From NCBI RefSeq assembly GCF_039523235.1, contig NZ_BAAAEX010000001.1: a stretch of 64,000 nucleotides of DNA; one strand, written 5' to 3'. The notes beneath the pieces are model-generated. The model did no database searches and was not told the DNA's origin. It saw only the letters and a list, made by a program, of their open reading frames with translations. A program made the position numbers and the translations under genes. Of this stretch, positions 23,363-32,279 are shown in pieces (within the stretch, counting starts at the first letter, position 1; each line of letters begins with the position of its first letter). This stretch comes from Castellaniella ginsengisoli. GTDB taxonomy: Bacteria > Pseudomonadota > Gammaproteobacteria > Burkholderiales > Burkholderiaceae_B.

Positions 23363-24361
23363 ATGTTTAAAGAAAAAACCATTCTTGTAACCGGAGGAAC
23401 CGGTTCTTTCGGGCATGTTTTCGTGCCAATGACTTTGGCTCGCTGCAAGCCAAAAAAAATCATCATCCTTTCTCGGGATGAAATGAAACAATGGGAGATG
23501 GCAAAGATTTACAAGTCAGATTCCAGAGTGCGTTTCTTCATTGGCGATGTCCGAGACAAAGATCGGTTGTATCGCGCATTGGATGGAGTCGATTATGTGG
23601 TTCATGCGGCCGCGACGAAGATCGTTCCCACTGCGGAATACAACCCTTTCGAGTGCATCAAGACGAATGTCATTGGTGCGATGAATCTGATCGATGCCTG
23701 CATCGATCAGGGTGTAAAACGCGTCGTGGCGCTTTCTACTGACAAGGCCAGTAGTCCTGTTAATCTTTATGGTGCTTCCAAATTGGCGTCCGACAAACTA
23801 TTTGTCGCTGGAAATGCCTATTCTGGAGAGCATGGAACGAGATTTTCTGTGGTGCGCTACGGTAACGTCATGGGGTCGCGTGGCTCTGTAATACCTTTCT
23901 TCATGTCTCTTCGAGAAAGCGGAGAGGTACCGATTACGGATGTTCGTATGACTCGGTTCATGATTTCCCTGGAGCAGGGCGTGGAATTGGTATGGCATGC
24001 CTTTGATGATATGGTGGGCGGTGAAATCTATGTAAAGAAAATTCCCTCGATGAAAGTCGTGGATCTTGCTCGTGTGATAGCACCGGATGCGGCACATAAA
24101 ATAATTGGCATACGCCCGGGCGAAAAACTACATGAACAAATGATCAGTGCGGAGGATTCTCTTTATACTTATGAATACCCGGAGCATTATAAAATACTGC
24201 CCGCCATCAATGGTTGGAACGATTCACCGGAGCGAATAAAGGGCGGAAGGATTGTGCCAGAAGGATTTACCTATGCAAGTGATACGAATCCAGAGTGGAT
24301 GCGGCCAGAGACATTGGCCGCATGGGTTGAGAAAAATCTGAATAAGATAGGTAAGTTGTAG
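23363..24361 (+). CDS. pseB: UDP-N-acetylglucosamine 4,6-dehydratase (inverting), pseudaminic acid pathway
   Basis: A 332-residue extended SDR. It has GGTGSFG (11-17) for NADP, STDKASSPVNLYGASK (125-140) with the catalytic Asp127/Lys128 and Tyr136/Lys140, and VRYGNVMGSRGSVIPFF. The soluble, short form with both DK and YxxxK is the PseB type (C5-inverting), unlike the long membrane-bound PglF found at 50271. It makes the first committed intermediate of CMP-pseudaminic acid. It is followed after 6 nt by pseC. Confidence 0.93.
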   Translation: MFKEKTILVTGGTGSFGHVFVPMTLARCKPKKIIILSRDEMKQWEMAKIYKSDSRVRFFIGDVRDKDRLYRALDGVDYVVHAAATKIVPTAEYNPFECIKTNVIGAMNLIDACIDQGVKRVVALSTDKASSPVNLYGASKLASDKLFVAGNAYSGEHGTRFSVVRYGNVMGSRGSVIPFFMSLRESGEVPITDVRMTRFMISLEQGVELVWHAFDDMVGGEIYVKKIPSMKVVDLARVIAPDAAHKIIGIRPGEKLHEQMISAEDSLYTYEYPEHYKILPAINGWNDSPERIKGGRIVPEGFTYASDTNPEWMRPETLAAWVEKNLNKIGKL

Positions 24362-24367
24362 ACCATT

Positions 24368-25525
24368 ATGATTCCATATGGACGTCAGGATATCAGCCAG
24401 GCAGATATAGACGCTGTAGTGGATGTGCTCCGATCCGATTTCCTTACGCAAGGGCCCAGGGTGCCGGCCTTTGAGCAGGCGATAGCTGCAAAGGTCAAGG
24501 CGAAATACGCAGTAGCATCCAATAGCGCAACGTCTGCGCTGCATCTCGCTTGCTTAGCGCTTGGGCTAGGTCCCGGAGATCTCTTGTGGACATCGCCTAT
24601 TACATTCGTGGCGACAGCGAATTGCGCTCTGTACTGTGGGGCTCAAGTCGATTTTGTCGATATTGATCCGTTGACCTACAACATGGATGTCGGTGCACTG
24701 GAGTCCAAATTGATCGAAGCCGATCGAATTGGCCGTCTTCCTAAGATTGTGGTACCCGTGCATCTATCTGGGCAATCGTGTGACATGGAGGCTATTCATG
24801 TCCTGGCTGATCGGTATGGCTTCAAAATTATTGAAGATGCTTCACATGCCATCGGTGGAAAATATCAAGGACAGTATGTTGGATTTTGTCAGCATAGCGA
24901 TATCACTGTATTCAGCTTTCATCCCGTTAAGATAATCACTACAGCCGAAGGTGGTATGGCGACCACCAATAGTGAGGCTCTGGCAGAGCAGATGAAGCTG
25001 CTACGTAGCCATGGAATTACCAGAGATCCTTCCTTGATGACGCATAAACCTGATGGCCCCTGGTACTATCAGCAGATAGCTCTTGGATTGAATTACAGAA
25101 TGACAGAGTTACAGGCTGCGCTGGGCATAAGTCAACTCGAGCGTCTTGATGAATACGTCACTAAACGCCATGAAGTAGCTCGACGCTATGATCTGGCTTT
25201 CGAGGGCCTTCCTATAACTATTCCCGTGCAGCATTCAAGATGCTACTCAGCATATCATCTGTATGTGATTCGATTGCACTTGGAGGATATAAGAATGGCA
25301 CATGGCGACGTATTTGAAAAATTACGAAGTCAGGGTGTCGGTGTGAATCTGCATTATATTCCTGTGCATACTCAGCCTTACTATAGAAGTATGGGTTTCC
25401 GTATCGGACAATTTCCAGAGGCTGAAAAATATTATCGTGAGGCAATCAGTTTGCCGATGTATGCAACTTTGTCCCATGACGAGCAGTTGATTGTTCAGAG
25501 TGCTGTGAAATCAATCATTCAATAA
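24368..25525 (+). CDS. pseC: UDP-4-amino-4,6-dideoxy-N-acetyl-beta-L-altrosamine transaminase
   Basis: A 385-residue PLP aminotransferase with PLP-binding Lys188 (VFSFHPVKIITTAEGG) and IIEDASHAIGGKYQG. The MIPYGRQDISQADIDAV start, HPVKIITTAEGGM and GLNYRMTELQAALG are typical of PseC. It aminates C4 of the PseB product, using glutamate. The ATG lies 6 nt after pseB. A 56-nt gap separates it from the fusion gene downstream. Confidence 0.93.
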   Translation: MIPYGRQDISQADIDAVVDVLRSDFLTQGPRVPAFEQAIAAKVKAKYAVASNSATSALHLACLALGLGPGDLLWTSPITFVATANCALYCGAQVDFVDIDPLTYNMDVGALESKLIEADRIGRLPKIVVPVHLSGQSCDMEAIHVLADRYGFKIIEDASHAIGGKYQGQYVGFCQHSDITVFSFHPVKIITTAEGGMATTNSEALAEQMKLLRSHGITRDPSLMTHKPDGPWYYQQIALGLNYRMTELQAALGISQLERLDEYVTKRHEVARRYDLAFEGLPITIPVQHSRCYSAYHLYVIRLHLEDIRMAHGDVFEKLRSQGVGVNLHYIPVHTQPYYRSMGFRIGQFPEAEKYYREAISLPMYATLSHDEQLIVQSAVKSIIQ

Positions 25526-25581
25526 AACAGAAAGAATTAGGCGTGATCTATAAGACATCATTGTCAGTGAGGCCATAGTAA

Positions 25582-27372
25582 ATGAATAAAAGATACGTTC
25601 CGCCTTATGTCATTTTCGAAGTCGCCAACGTTCATGCAGGAAACGTTAACTATCTTGGGCGAATGATCGACGCGTTTTCTCGTGTTGAATACGAGAACAA
25701 AGGCATAAAATTTCAAATTTTCTCTCCAGACGGTATAGCGTTGCCGGATTTTGAATGGTATCCGGTTTACAAGGAACTTTGTTTCGACCGGTCGGTGTGG
25801 AAAAACATGATCAATGAGACCGCCAAATATGGAGATGCCTGGGTTGACATATTTGATGGCTATGGCGCTATTGTTCTGCAAGAAAATATAGATCATATCG
25901 TGGGTATCAAGCTGCAGGCCTCTGTGTTAGAAAATCATGAGATACGCAGTGTTCTTGAGCAGGTCGAGTTTGGAGACCGACGACTGATCATCAATGTATC
26001 AGGATTGGCGCTGGATGAAGTTCATGCGGTATATGATTATTTCTCGGGCATAGCAGAAAATGTCATATTGCAAATAGGCTATCAAAGTTATCCCACGAAA
26101 ATATCCAATACAGGATTGCAGAAAATTCCAGTTTTGCACGCTGCTTTTCCAGGAGTTCCCCTCTGCATGGCCGATCATGCGGATGCCAATGAAAACTTCG
26201 CGCTGGAGGTTCCTATTTATGCCGCAGTGCTTGGGTGTTCATATATAGAGAAACATTTTTGCCTTGATCGTAAAATGGCAAAGTATGATGGGTTTTCCTC
26301 ATTAGAGCCAGATCAAATGCGATCTCTATGTGCGTCTTTGAAGAACGCGAGCTTGGCGTCTCATGGATTATTTGTTAGTGACGATGAAAAAGAATATCTC
26401 GGAAAGTCCATTCAGATCCCGATAGCGCGTCATGCGATGAACTCTGGCGATCTGATTTCTAAGTCTGACATCATTTTCCGCAGGACAAAGCAAAGCGGTT
26501 TGAGTTTCCGTGAAATTCAAGATATTCAGAACCAAAAGCATCTTTTAGCCATGAGCCCAGCAGCCAATGCATCTTTCCACCGAGAGAATTTTCGGCCTGC
26601 AAATATTGCAGTTATCGCTGCATGCCGCATGAAATCTTCCCGTCTGCAGCAGAAGGCACTGCTCCCGATTGTTGGTGTTCCTTCGGTTGATCGCTGCTTG
26701 TCTCAGTGTCTGGCGATTCCGGCTGTCCATAGGGTGGTGCTGGCCACGTCTGATCTAGAGGCTGATGCTGTCCTGCGTAACCATACACTTAACGGAGCGG
26801 TCGACTTCTGGCAAGGAGAGCCAGATGATGTAATCAGCAGATATCTTGGAGCCTGTGAACACTTTAATATCGATGTGGTCGTGAGAGTGACGGCGGATTG
26901 TCCTTTGATCCTTCCAGAGATTATTACTTATCTTCTGGAGCAGCATTTTCTCTCTGGCGCTGATTATACGGCAGCCAGAAATGCTGCTGTTGGGACTGCT
27001 GGAGAAATCATTAATGTCCGTGCCCTTAAAAAGGTACGGGATTATTTCGGTGCTGCCGAATATTCTGAATATATGACGTGGTATTTTCAAAATAATCCGG
27101 GTCATTTCAAAATAAATCTAGTGCAATTGCCTCCAAGCCTGGCGCGGGATTACAGAATGACACTGGACTACCAGGAAGATCTTAAAATGTTCAATCGCCT
27201 CTACGAAAAATTAAATAATGAAAAGAGCTTTTATTCCGCTGATGAGGTATTTGCAGTGTTGGATGGAAATCCGGAAATATCAAAAATAAACGGGCATCTT
27301 ACATTAAAATATAAAACGGACAAGGATTTGATCGAAACGCTGAATCGGGAAACCAGAATGGAGGCGGTATAA
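25582..27372 (+). CDS. Fusion: NeuB-like nonulosonate synthase + SAF + SpsF-like nucleotidyltransferase
   Basis: A 596-residue multidomain protein. Residues 1-265 form a TIM barrel of the sialic acid synthase family: EVANVHAGN (13-21), KFQIFSPD (43-50), Lys110, ADHAD with His199, and EKHF with His225, so the metal-binding histidines are kept. Residues 270-338 look like a SAF domain. Residues 341-596 form a nucleotidyltransferase of the SpsF/CMP-KDO-synthetase-like group (ACRMKSSRLQQKAL, then VRVTADCPLILPE). A canonical PseI is encoded separately at 32276, and no stand-alone PseF is present. The C-terminal half may therefore activate the sugar with CTP. The role of the extra synthase domain is unclear. 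Confidence 0.75.
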   Translation: MNKRYVPPYVIFEVANVHAGNVNYLGRMIDAFSRVEYENKGIKFQIFSPDGIALPDFEWYPVYKELCFDRSVWKNMINETAKYGDAWVDIFDGYGAIVLQENIDHIVGIKLQASVLENHEIRSVLEQVEFGDRRLIINVSGLALDEVHAVYDYFSGIAENVILQIGYQSYPTKISNTGLQKIPVLHAAFPGVPLCMADHADANENFALEVPIYAAVLGCSYIEKHFCLDRKMAKYDGFSSLEPDQMRSLCASLKNASLASHGLFVSDDEKEYLGKSIQIPIARHAMNSGDLISKSDIIFRRTKQSGLSFREIQDIQNQKHLLAMSPAANASFHRENFRPANIAVIAACRMKSSRLQQKALLPIVGVPSVDRCLSQCLAIPAVHRVVLATSDLEADAVLRNHTLNGAVDFWQGEPDDVISRYLGACEHFNIDVVVRVTADCPLILPEIITYLLEQHFLSGADYTAARNAAVGTAGEIINVRALKKVRDYFGAAEYSEYMTWYFQNNPGHFKINLVQLPPSLARDYRMTLDYQEDLKMFNRLYEKLNNEKSFYSADEVFAVLDGNPEISKINGHLTLKYKTDKDLIETLNRETRMEAV

Positions 27373-27437
27373 GAATGACCGTTGGTATAGTGTATGTCGT
27401 TGATTAAATCGGATTAAGATATTTTGATGAGATTTTA

Positions 27438-28070
27438 ATGAAAAAATTCAAGACTGAACAAGAAGATTTTTGGGCAGGAGATTTCGGTGTTGAGTACATC
27501 AACCGGAATCAGGGGAAAGAGCTGCTGGCAGCAAATCTAAAATTTTTTTCCAAGGCCCTTAAGAGTGCTAGCGGTTTGCGCTCTTGCATCGAATTCGGCG
27601 CAAATATTGGGATGAATGCAAGAGCACTGCAGTTGCTTTACCCGTCTTTGGATATTCAAGGGATAGAGATCAATTCACAGGCTGCCGACCAATTGAGCGT
27701 TGTTCTGGGCGAGGATCATGTGCATAGAACTTCGATTCTTGAGTTTCAGCCGGATCGTAAGTGGGACTTGGTGCTAATAAAGGGTGTTCTCATACATATC
27801 GCTCCCGACTCATTGACGGAAGTCTATGACAAATTGGTGGCATCCTCTGAACGATACGTGCTAGTGGCGGAGTACTACAATCCAGTTCCAGTGGCTATTT
27901 CATATCGAGGACATGAAAATCGGCTTTTCAAGCGGGATTTCGCTGGTGAGATCATGAGCCGGTATCCGCAATTACAGCTTATTGATTACGGTTTTGCCTA
28001 TCATCTGGATCCGAGCTTTCCTCAAGATGATATCACTTGGTTCCTGATGGAAAAAACGGCTGATTTTTAA
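27438..28070 (+). CDS. Pseudaminic acid biosynthesis-associated methyltransferase
   Basis: A 210-residue SAM-dependent methyltransferase. CIEFGANIGMNARAL (about 51-65) is the glycine-rich motif I, IQGIEINSQAADQL is the acidic motif II, and WDLVLIKGVLIHIAPD is the post-motif III segment. The N-terminus TEQEDFWAGDFGVEYINRN is characteristic of the methylase family that travels with pse genes (and with some flagellin-glycosylation islands). It probably methylates a pseudaminic acid derivative or the intermediate, but the position is unknown. Confidence 0.8.
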   Translation: MKKFKTEQEDFWAGDFGVEYINRNQGKELLAANLKFFSKALKSASGLRSCIEFGANIGMNARALQLLYPSLDIQGIEINSQAADQLSVVLGEDHVHRTSILEFQPDRKWDLVLIKGVLIHIAPDSLTEVYDKLVASSERYVLVAEYYNPVPVAISYRGHENRLFKRDFAGEIMSRYPQLQLIDYGFAYHLDPSFPQDDITWFLMEKTADF

Positions 28071-28078
28071 GGGGGGCT

Positions 28079-29236
28079 ATGATGATTAGATATTGCGCGC
28101 ATTGTGTTATGCCGGATACCAAACCGGATTTGCGGCTTGATGAGCATGGGGTTTGCAATGCCTGTCGCAGTTATGAAATGCGCAATGAAGTTGATTGGGA
28201 TAGCCGCTATAAATCGTTGCTGGACATCCTGGATAAATATCGCAACAAGGGCGGAACCAATTGGGATTGCATCGTTCCGGTTAGTGGCGGAAAGGACAGT
28301 ACTTACCAAGTTGTCAGGATGCTGCAGCTTGGCTTGAATCCGCTATGCGTGACATCTACAACGTGTGACCTGACAGAGATCGGTCGGAAGAATATTGAAA
28401 ATATCAAGCAGTTGGGTGTCGATTATATCGAAGTCAGTCCTAATCCAGTCGTCAGGGCCAAGATGAATAGGATCGGCCTGATGCAGGTGGGTGACATCTC
28501 TTGGCCGGAGCATGTCGGAATATTCACAATCCCTGTGCGCGCAGCAGTGCAATTCAATGTGCCGTTGATCGTATGGGGGGAAAATTCTCAGAATGAGTAT
28601 GGTGGTCCGGCTGCCGCTGCTGAGAATAATGTGCTTGACCGCCGATGGCTGGAGGAGTTTGGTGGCTTGTTGGGGATGCGGGTTACAGATCTTTTGGGCA
28701 TGGAAGGGATAGAGCAGAAACATCTCATCAATTACACCTATCCTACCGATGCCGAACTTGCACGCGTTGGGGTAACTGGGTTGTTCCTTGGGCACTATAT
28801 ACCATGGGACGGGCTTTCAAATGCCTTGATTGCCCAAGCCAATGGCTTCACTACCTATCATAAGACGGTGGAAGGATCCATGGTCAGTTATGAGAATCTC
28901 GATAACTATCAGACGGGGATTCACGATTATTTTAAATTTTTGAAATTTGGTTTTGGGCGTGCGACTGATCTTGCTTGTCTGCATATCCGCCGCGGTCGCC
29001 TCAGCAGGTTGGATGGTTTGGATGCTGTGAAACGCCTGGACGGCAGGTTTCCCTGGGAGTATTTGGGGAAAGGTCTAGAAGATATTCTGAGGCCATTGGA
29101 TGTCACTGTTGATGAATTTATAAAAATCTGCGACAGATTTACAAACAAAAAACTATTTCAGCGTGACTCTGCAGGTGGCTTGTTGAAAGATCGACATGGC
29201 AATCTGAAGAAAATCAATGATGATAATATCCCATGA
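28079..29236 (+). CDS. N-acetyl sugar amidotransferase, PseA/WbuX type (second copy)
   Basis: A 385-residue PP-loop ATPase. Cysteines 6, 9, 26 and 29 form the zinc-like N-terminal cluster (YCAHCVMPD, GVCNACR), and the P-loop is SGGKDST (69-75). Campylobacter PseA, of the same family, is needed for the acetamidino form of pseudaminic acid. With the two genes after it (HisH- and HisF-like), it likely amidinates Pse here. Start 28079 or 28082 (ATGATG). The first copy, at 19084, is clearly divergent in sequence. Confidence 0.88.
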   Translation: MMIRYCAHCVMPDTKPDLRLDEHGVCNACRSYEMRNEVDWDSRYKSLLDILDKYRNKGGTNWDCIVPVSGGKDSTYQVVRMLQLGLNPLCVTSTTCDLTEIGRKNIENIKQLGVDYIEVSPNPVVRAKMNRIGLMQVGDISWPEHVGIFTIPVRAAVQFNVPLIVWGENSQNEYGGPAAAAENNVLDRRWLEEFGGLLGMRVTDLLGMEGIEQKHLINYTYPTDAELARVGVTGLFLGHYIPWDGLSNALIAQANGFTTYHKTVEGSMVSYENLDNYQTGIHDYFKFLKFGFGRATDLACLHIRRGRLSRLDGLDAVKRLDGRFPWEYLGKGLEDILRPLDVTVDEFIKICDRFTNKKLFQRDSAGGLLKDRHGNLKKINDDNIP

Positions 29237-29874
29237 TCGTCGGTATAATTGATTATGGTGTTGGTAATCTAGGTTCTCTGGCCCACTCCTTACAGGGGCA
29301 TGGTGAGGTCCGGCTGTTGGCCAACCCTCTCGATGCTATTCAGGCAGACCGGTTGATTCTTCCGGGTGTGGGGAATTTTTCAGATTGTGCATTACGCTTA
29401 CATCGGACAGGCTGGTGGAGTGCGCTGCTTGATGCGGTCTTGGGGAGATATCAACCTCTGCTCGGAATTTGCGTGGGCATGCAATTGCTTTGCGATTTGG
29501 GGCACGAAGGGGCTGAAGGCTCCGATGATGTAGGTGTCTCAGGTCTTGGATTGATCCGCGGTGAAGTCCGGCATCTTTCTAGTTTGGGATGCGAGCTTCG
29601 AATTCCTCATGTCGGTTGGAATTCAATAGAACTTCCTTCTGGGTCGACTGGCTTATTTCAGGGGATTCCGAATGGCACGGACTTTTATTTTGTGCACAGT
29701 TATGCCTTCGACGTGGTGGATCAGGAAGATATCGTTGCTACCACAAATTATGGTGTGCTTTTGCCGGTGGCGATCCGTAAGGGGCTTGTATGGGGAGTTC
29801 AGTTCCATCCGGAAAAAAGTTCCAAGGCTGGGCAAATATTTTTGAAGAATTTTGTATTGACAGAAGTATGTTGA
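29233..29874 (+). CDS. HisH-like glutamine amidotransferase for sugar amidination (second copy)
   Basis: A 213-residue class-I glutaminase with catalytic Cys80 (GICVGMQLL), His192 and Glu194 (WGVQFHPEK). The start overlaps the preceding PseA-like gene (ATGA), and its end overlaps the HisF-like gene by 7 nt. It should release ammonia from glutamine for the neighbouring HisF-like/PseA-like pair. Histidine biosynthesis is unlikely because no other his gene is nearby and the HisF partner lacks Asp11. Confidence 0.88.
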   Translation: MIVGIIDYGVGNLGSLAHSLQGHGEVRLLANPLDAIQADRLILPGVGNFSDCALRLHRTGWWSALLDAVLGRYQPLLGICVGMQLLCDLGHEGAEGSDDVGVSGLGLIRGEVRHLSSLGCELRIPHVGWNSIELPSGSTGLFQGIPNGTDFYFVHSYAFDVVDQEDIVATTNYGVLLPVAIRKGLVWGVQFHPEKSSKAGQIFLKNFVLTEVC

Positions 29875-30653
29875 AAGTACGAGTGATCCCTACGCTGTTA
29901 TGGAAACAGTTCGGACTTGTAAAAGGTATTGGTTTTGATAGTTGGCGTCGAGTTGGTTCGGTACTGCCTGCCATTCGGGTGTACGCAGCTCGGGAAGTTG
30001 ATGAGCTTATTCTTGTTGATATCGCGGCGCATCAACCTGGCAATGAGTTGGATTTTGACTCAATCGAGGATTTGAGCCAGGATTGCCACATTCCACTGAC
30101 TATTGGGGGTGGGGTGCGGCATCTCGATCAGGTTTCCGCGCTTTTACGTGCGGGTGCAGATAAGATAAGCATTAATACTGCGGCATATGATTGTCCTCAA
30201 CTGATTCCCCAAATTGCGCGCCGGCATGGGGTGCAATGTATCGTGGCAAGTGTTGATGTTCGTGTTGATGATAGAGGAAATTGGAAGTGCTTCAGCCATG
30301 CAGGTACTCGGCCAACGGGTCTATATGCCGTTAAATGGGCTCGTCAATTGGAAGCCATGGGGGCTGGTGAGATACTGATTACTTCTATTGATCGGGATGG
30401 CACAATGGCGGGTTATGATCTTGGCCTGATTGAAACCATAGCGAGTGCGGTCAATATCCCGGTAATCGCGTCCGGTGGGGCTGGTTCGTATCAACACATG
30501 GTTGATGCGGTGATGCAAGGCGGTGCGGCGGCAGTGGCTGCCGCCAGCATGTTTCATTTTACTGAGCAAACCCCGGCTGGCGCCAAGAGAGCGCTGGCCG
30601 ACGCTGGCGTTCCTGTCCGTTGGCCATTGGATGTGTTCGGCGATACGAGTTGA
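29868..30653 (+). CDS. HisF-like subunit for sugar amidination (second copy)
   Basis: A 261-residue (beta-alpha)8 barrel starting MLKVRVIPTLLWKQFGLVKG. As in the first copy, the position of catalytic Asp11 of HisF is a Leu. IGGGVRHLDQ and ASGGAGSYQH are the two phosphate-binding loops, and TSIDRDGTMAGYDLGL is conserved. It fits the WbuZ-type ammonia channel partner. The preferred start, ATG 29868, lies 7 nt inside the HisH-like gene, and the open frame upstream of it is discounted. It is followed 5 nt later by pseG. Confidence 0.88.
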   Translation: MLKVRVIPTLLWKQFGLVKGIGFDSWRRVGSVLPAIRVYAAREVDELILVDIAAHQPGNELDFDSIEDLSQDCHIPLTIGGGVRHLDQVSALLRAGADKISINTAAYDCPQLIPQIARRHGVQCIVASVDVRVDDRGNWKCFSHAGTRPTGLYAVKWARQLEAMGAGEILITSIDRDGTMAGYDLGLIETIASAVNIPVIASGGAGSYQHMVDAVMQGGAAAVAAASMFHFTEQTPAGAKRALADAGVPVRWPLDVFGDTS

Positions 30654-30658
30654 GTGTG

Positions 30659-31771
30659 ATGCGAACCGCGGTCTTCCGAGCTGATGCATCAGTACAAATT
30701 GGGACAGGCCATGTTATGCGTTGCTTAACATTGGCTGATGCTCTTCGCTCTAGGGGAATCAGTTCGACATTTATCTGCCGTGATCATCCAGGCCATTTGG
30801 CGACCGTGATCCAGGCACGCGGTTATTCTGTAAATATGTTGCCGGCGCCTGCTGGATGGCGAGAGGGCGCTCAGCCAGGGCACCTCGCTCATTCGGCATG
30901 GTTGGGTTCTACCCAGGCGATGGATTCTGCAGCATGCCGTCCTCTGCTCGAGAACCTGCGTCCCTATTGGCTGATTGTGGACCATTATGCGCTGGATGAA
31001 TATTGGGAGATGTCGCTACGAGATTGTTACGCGCGTCTTCTTGTGATCGATGATCTGGCCGATAGGCGCCATCAGTGTGACGTGTTGCTGGATCAGAATC
31101 TTGGGCGCACGGAAACAGATTATCTAAATTTGACCCCGACGCAGTGCCGAAGACTTATTGGTCCTCACTATGCACTTTTGCGGCCCGAGTTTTCCGCTAC
31201 ACGCAGCTATAGCGTACTCCGTCGCCGATCTATGTCTCTGAAGTACTGGTTAATCACGATGGGAGGGGTGGATTCGGAAAACATAACCGGACGTATTCTG
31301 GATGTGATGGCAGGTATCAAGTTGCCTAAGGAGAGCAGAATTACGGTGATCATGGGGGCTAATGCACCACATTCGGCTACTGTGAAACGGCAGGCTGCAA
31401 GTATCGGAGTCCCTACCGAAGTTCTTTTCGGTGTAAATGATATGGCTCGGCATATGGCTGAAAATGATCTATGTATCGGTGCGGCAGGCGGTACTGCTTG
31501 GGAGAGGTGCTGCTTAGGTGTGCCGACATTGTTAGTAGTATTGGCAGAGAATCAAGTATCCGGAGCAAATGCAATAGTGAAGGCTGGCGCTGCGGAATTA
31601 CTTGCCGTTGACCGGATCGGACTTGATTTGCCGCAGTGGATTCGTGATTTTCAAGAGAACCCAGAGCGCCTTGAGCGCATGAGCCAAGCAGGGCTTGCAA
31701 TGATTTCAGGGACAGGTGCGGAAGATGTGGCTACCTTCCTCGCATCAGGAGAGTATGCCAATGGCCGATAG
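30659..31771 (+). CDS. pseG: UDP-2,4-diacetamido-2,4,6-trideoxy-beta-L-altropyranose hydrolase
   Basis: A 370-residue GT-B-like nucleotide-sugar hydrolase. RADASVQIGTGHVMRCLTLA is the family N-terminus with the catalytic His of GTGHVMR, and IDDLADRRHQCDVLLDQNLG is the PseG signature. NDLCIGAAGGTAWERCCLGVP is the C-terminal sugar/UDP-binding part. It removes UDP to give the free hexose for PseI. The start was placed at the MRTAVFRADAS methionine; the upstream extension overlaps the HisF-like gene. It overlaps pseH by 11 nt. Confidence 0.92.
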   Translation: MRTAVFRADASVQIGTGHVMRCLTLADALRSRGISSTFICRDHPGHLATVIQARGYSVNMLPAPAGWREGAQPGHLAHSAWLGSTQAMDSAACRPLLENLRPYWLIVDHYALDEYWEMSLRDCYARLLVIDDLADRRHQCDVLLDQNLGRTETDYLNLTPTQCRRLIGPHYALLRPEFSATRSYSVLRRRSMSLKYWLITMGGVDSENITGRILDVMAGIKLPKESRITVIMGANAPHSATVKRQAASIGVPTEVLFGVNDMARHMAENDLCIGAAGGTAWERCCLGVPTLLVVLAENQVSGANAIVKAGAAELLAVDRIGLDLPQWIRDFQENPERLERMSQAGLAMISGTGAEDVATFLASGEYANGR

Positions 31772-32279
31772 GCGAATTCGAGCAATGATTGAGTCAGATT
31801 TAGAGCAAGTTCTAAGTTGGCGTAATCATCCGGACATCCGAGAAAATATGTTTACACGTCAGGAAATAAGCCAATCGGAGCATCAGGCATGGTTCACTGG
31901 GCTTCAGCGCGATCCTCTGAGGTGTGCTTTATTGTACGAGGAGGATGGGTTGCCGCTTGGTGTCATAACACTAAGGCGCCTGCAGGGGATGTCTGTAGCA
32001 GAGTGGGGATTCTATCGAGATCCCGGTGCCCCGAAAGGAACAGGATTTCCGATGGGTGTTTTGGCCTTAGACCATGCATTCAAATTTCTTGGATTGCATA
32101 AAGTGTATGGGGAAGTCATTGGCAGTAATGTTGCTTCCATCGGGTTTCATAGGAGGCTAGGCTTTCTTCAGGAAGGATTGCTACGGGATCATTTCGAAAC
32201 GAATGGTTGCTATGAGGATGTCTTGTGCTTCGGAATACTGGCGGAGGAGTGGAAATCCATGAGGGAACAAAAGCTATGA
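31761..32279 (+). CDS. pseH: UDP-4-amino-4,6-dideoxy-N-acetyl-beta-L-altrosamine N-acetyltransferase
   Basis: A 172-residue GNAT acetyltransferase. RAMIESDLEQVLSWRNHPDIRENMF is the typical PseH N-terminus, and WGFYRDPGAPKGTGFPMGV followed by VIGSNVASIGFHRRLGF carries the acetyl-CoA binding region. It acetylates the 4-amino group between PseC and PseG. Start ATG 31761 has AGGAG 9 nt upstream; ATG 31755 is the alternative. The stop overlaps pseI (ATGA). Confidence 0.9.
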   Translation: MADRRIRAMIESDLEQVLSWRNHPDIRENMFTRQEISQSEHQAWFTGLQRDPLRCALLYEEDGLPLGVITLRRLQGMSVAEWGFYRDPGAPKGTGFPMGVLALDHAFKFLGLHKVYGEVIGSNVASIGFHRRLGFLQEGLLRDHFETNGCYEDVLCFGILAEEWKSMREQKL

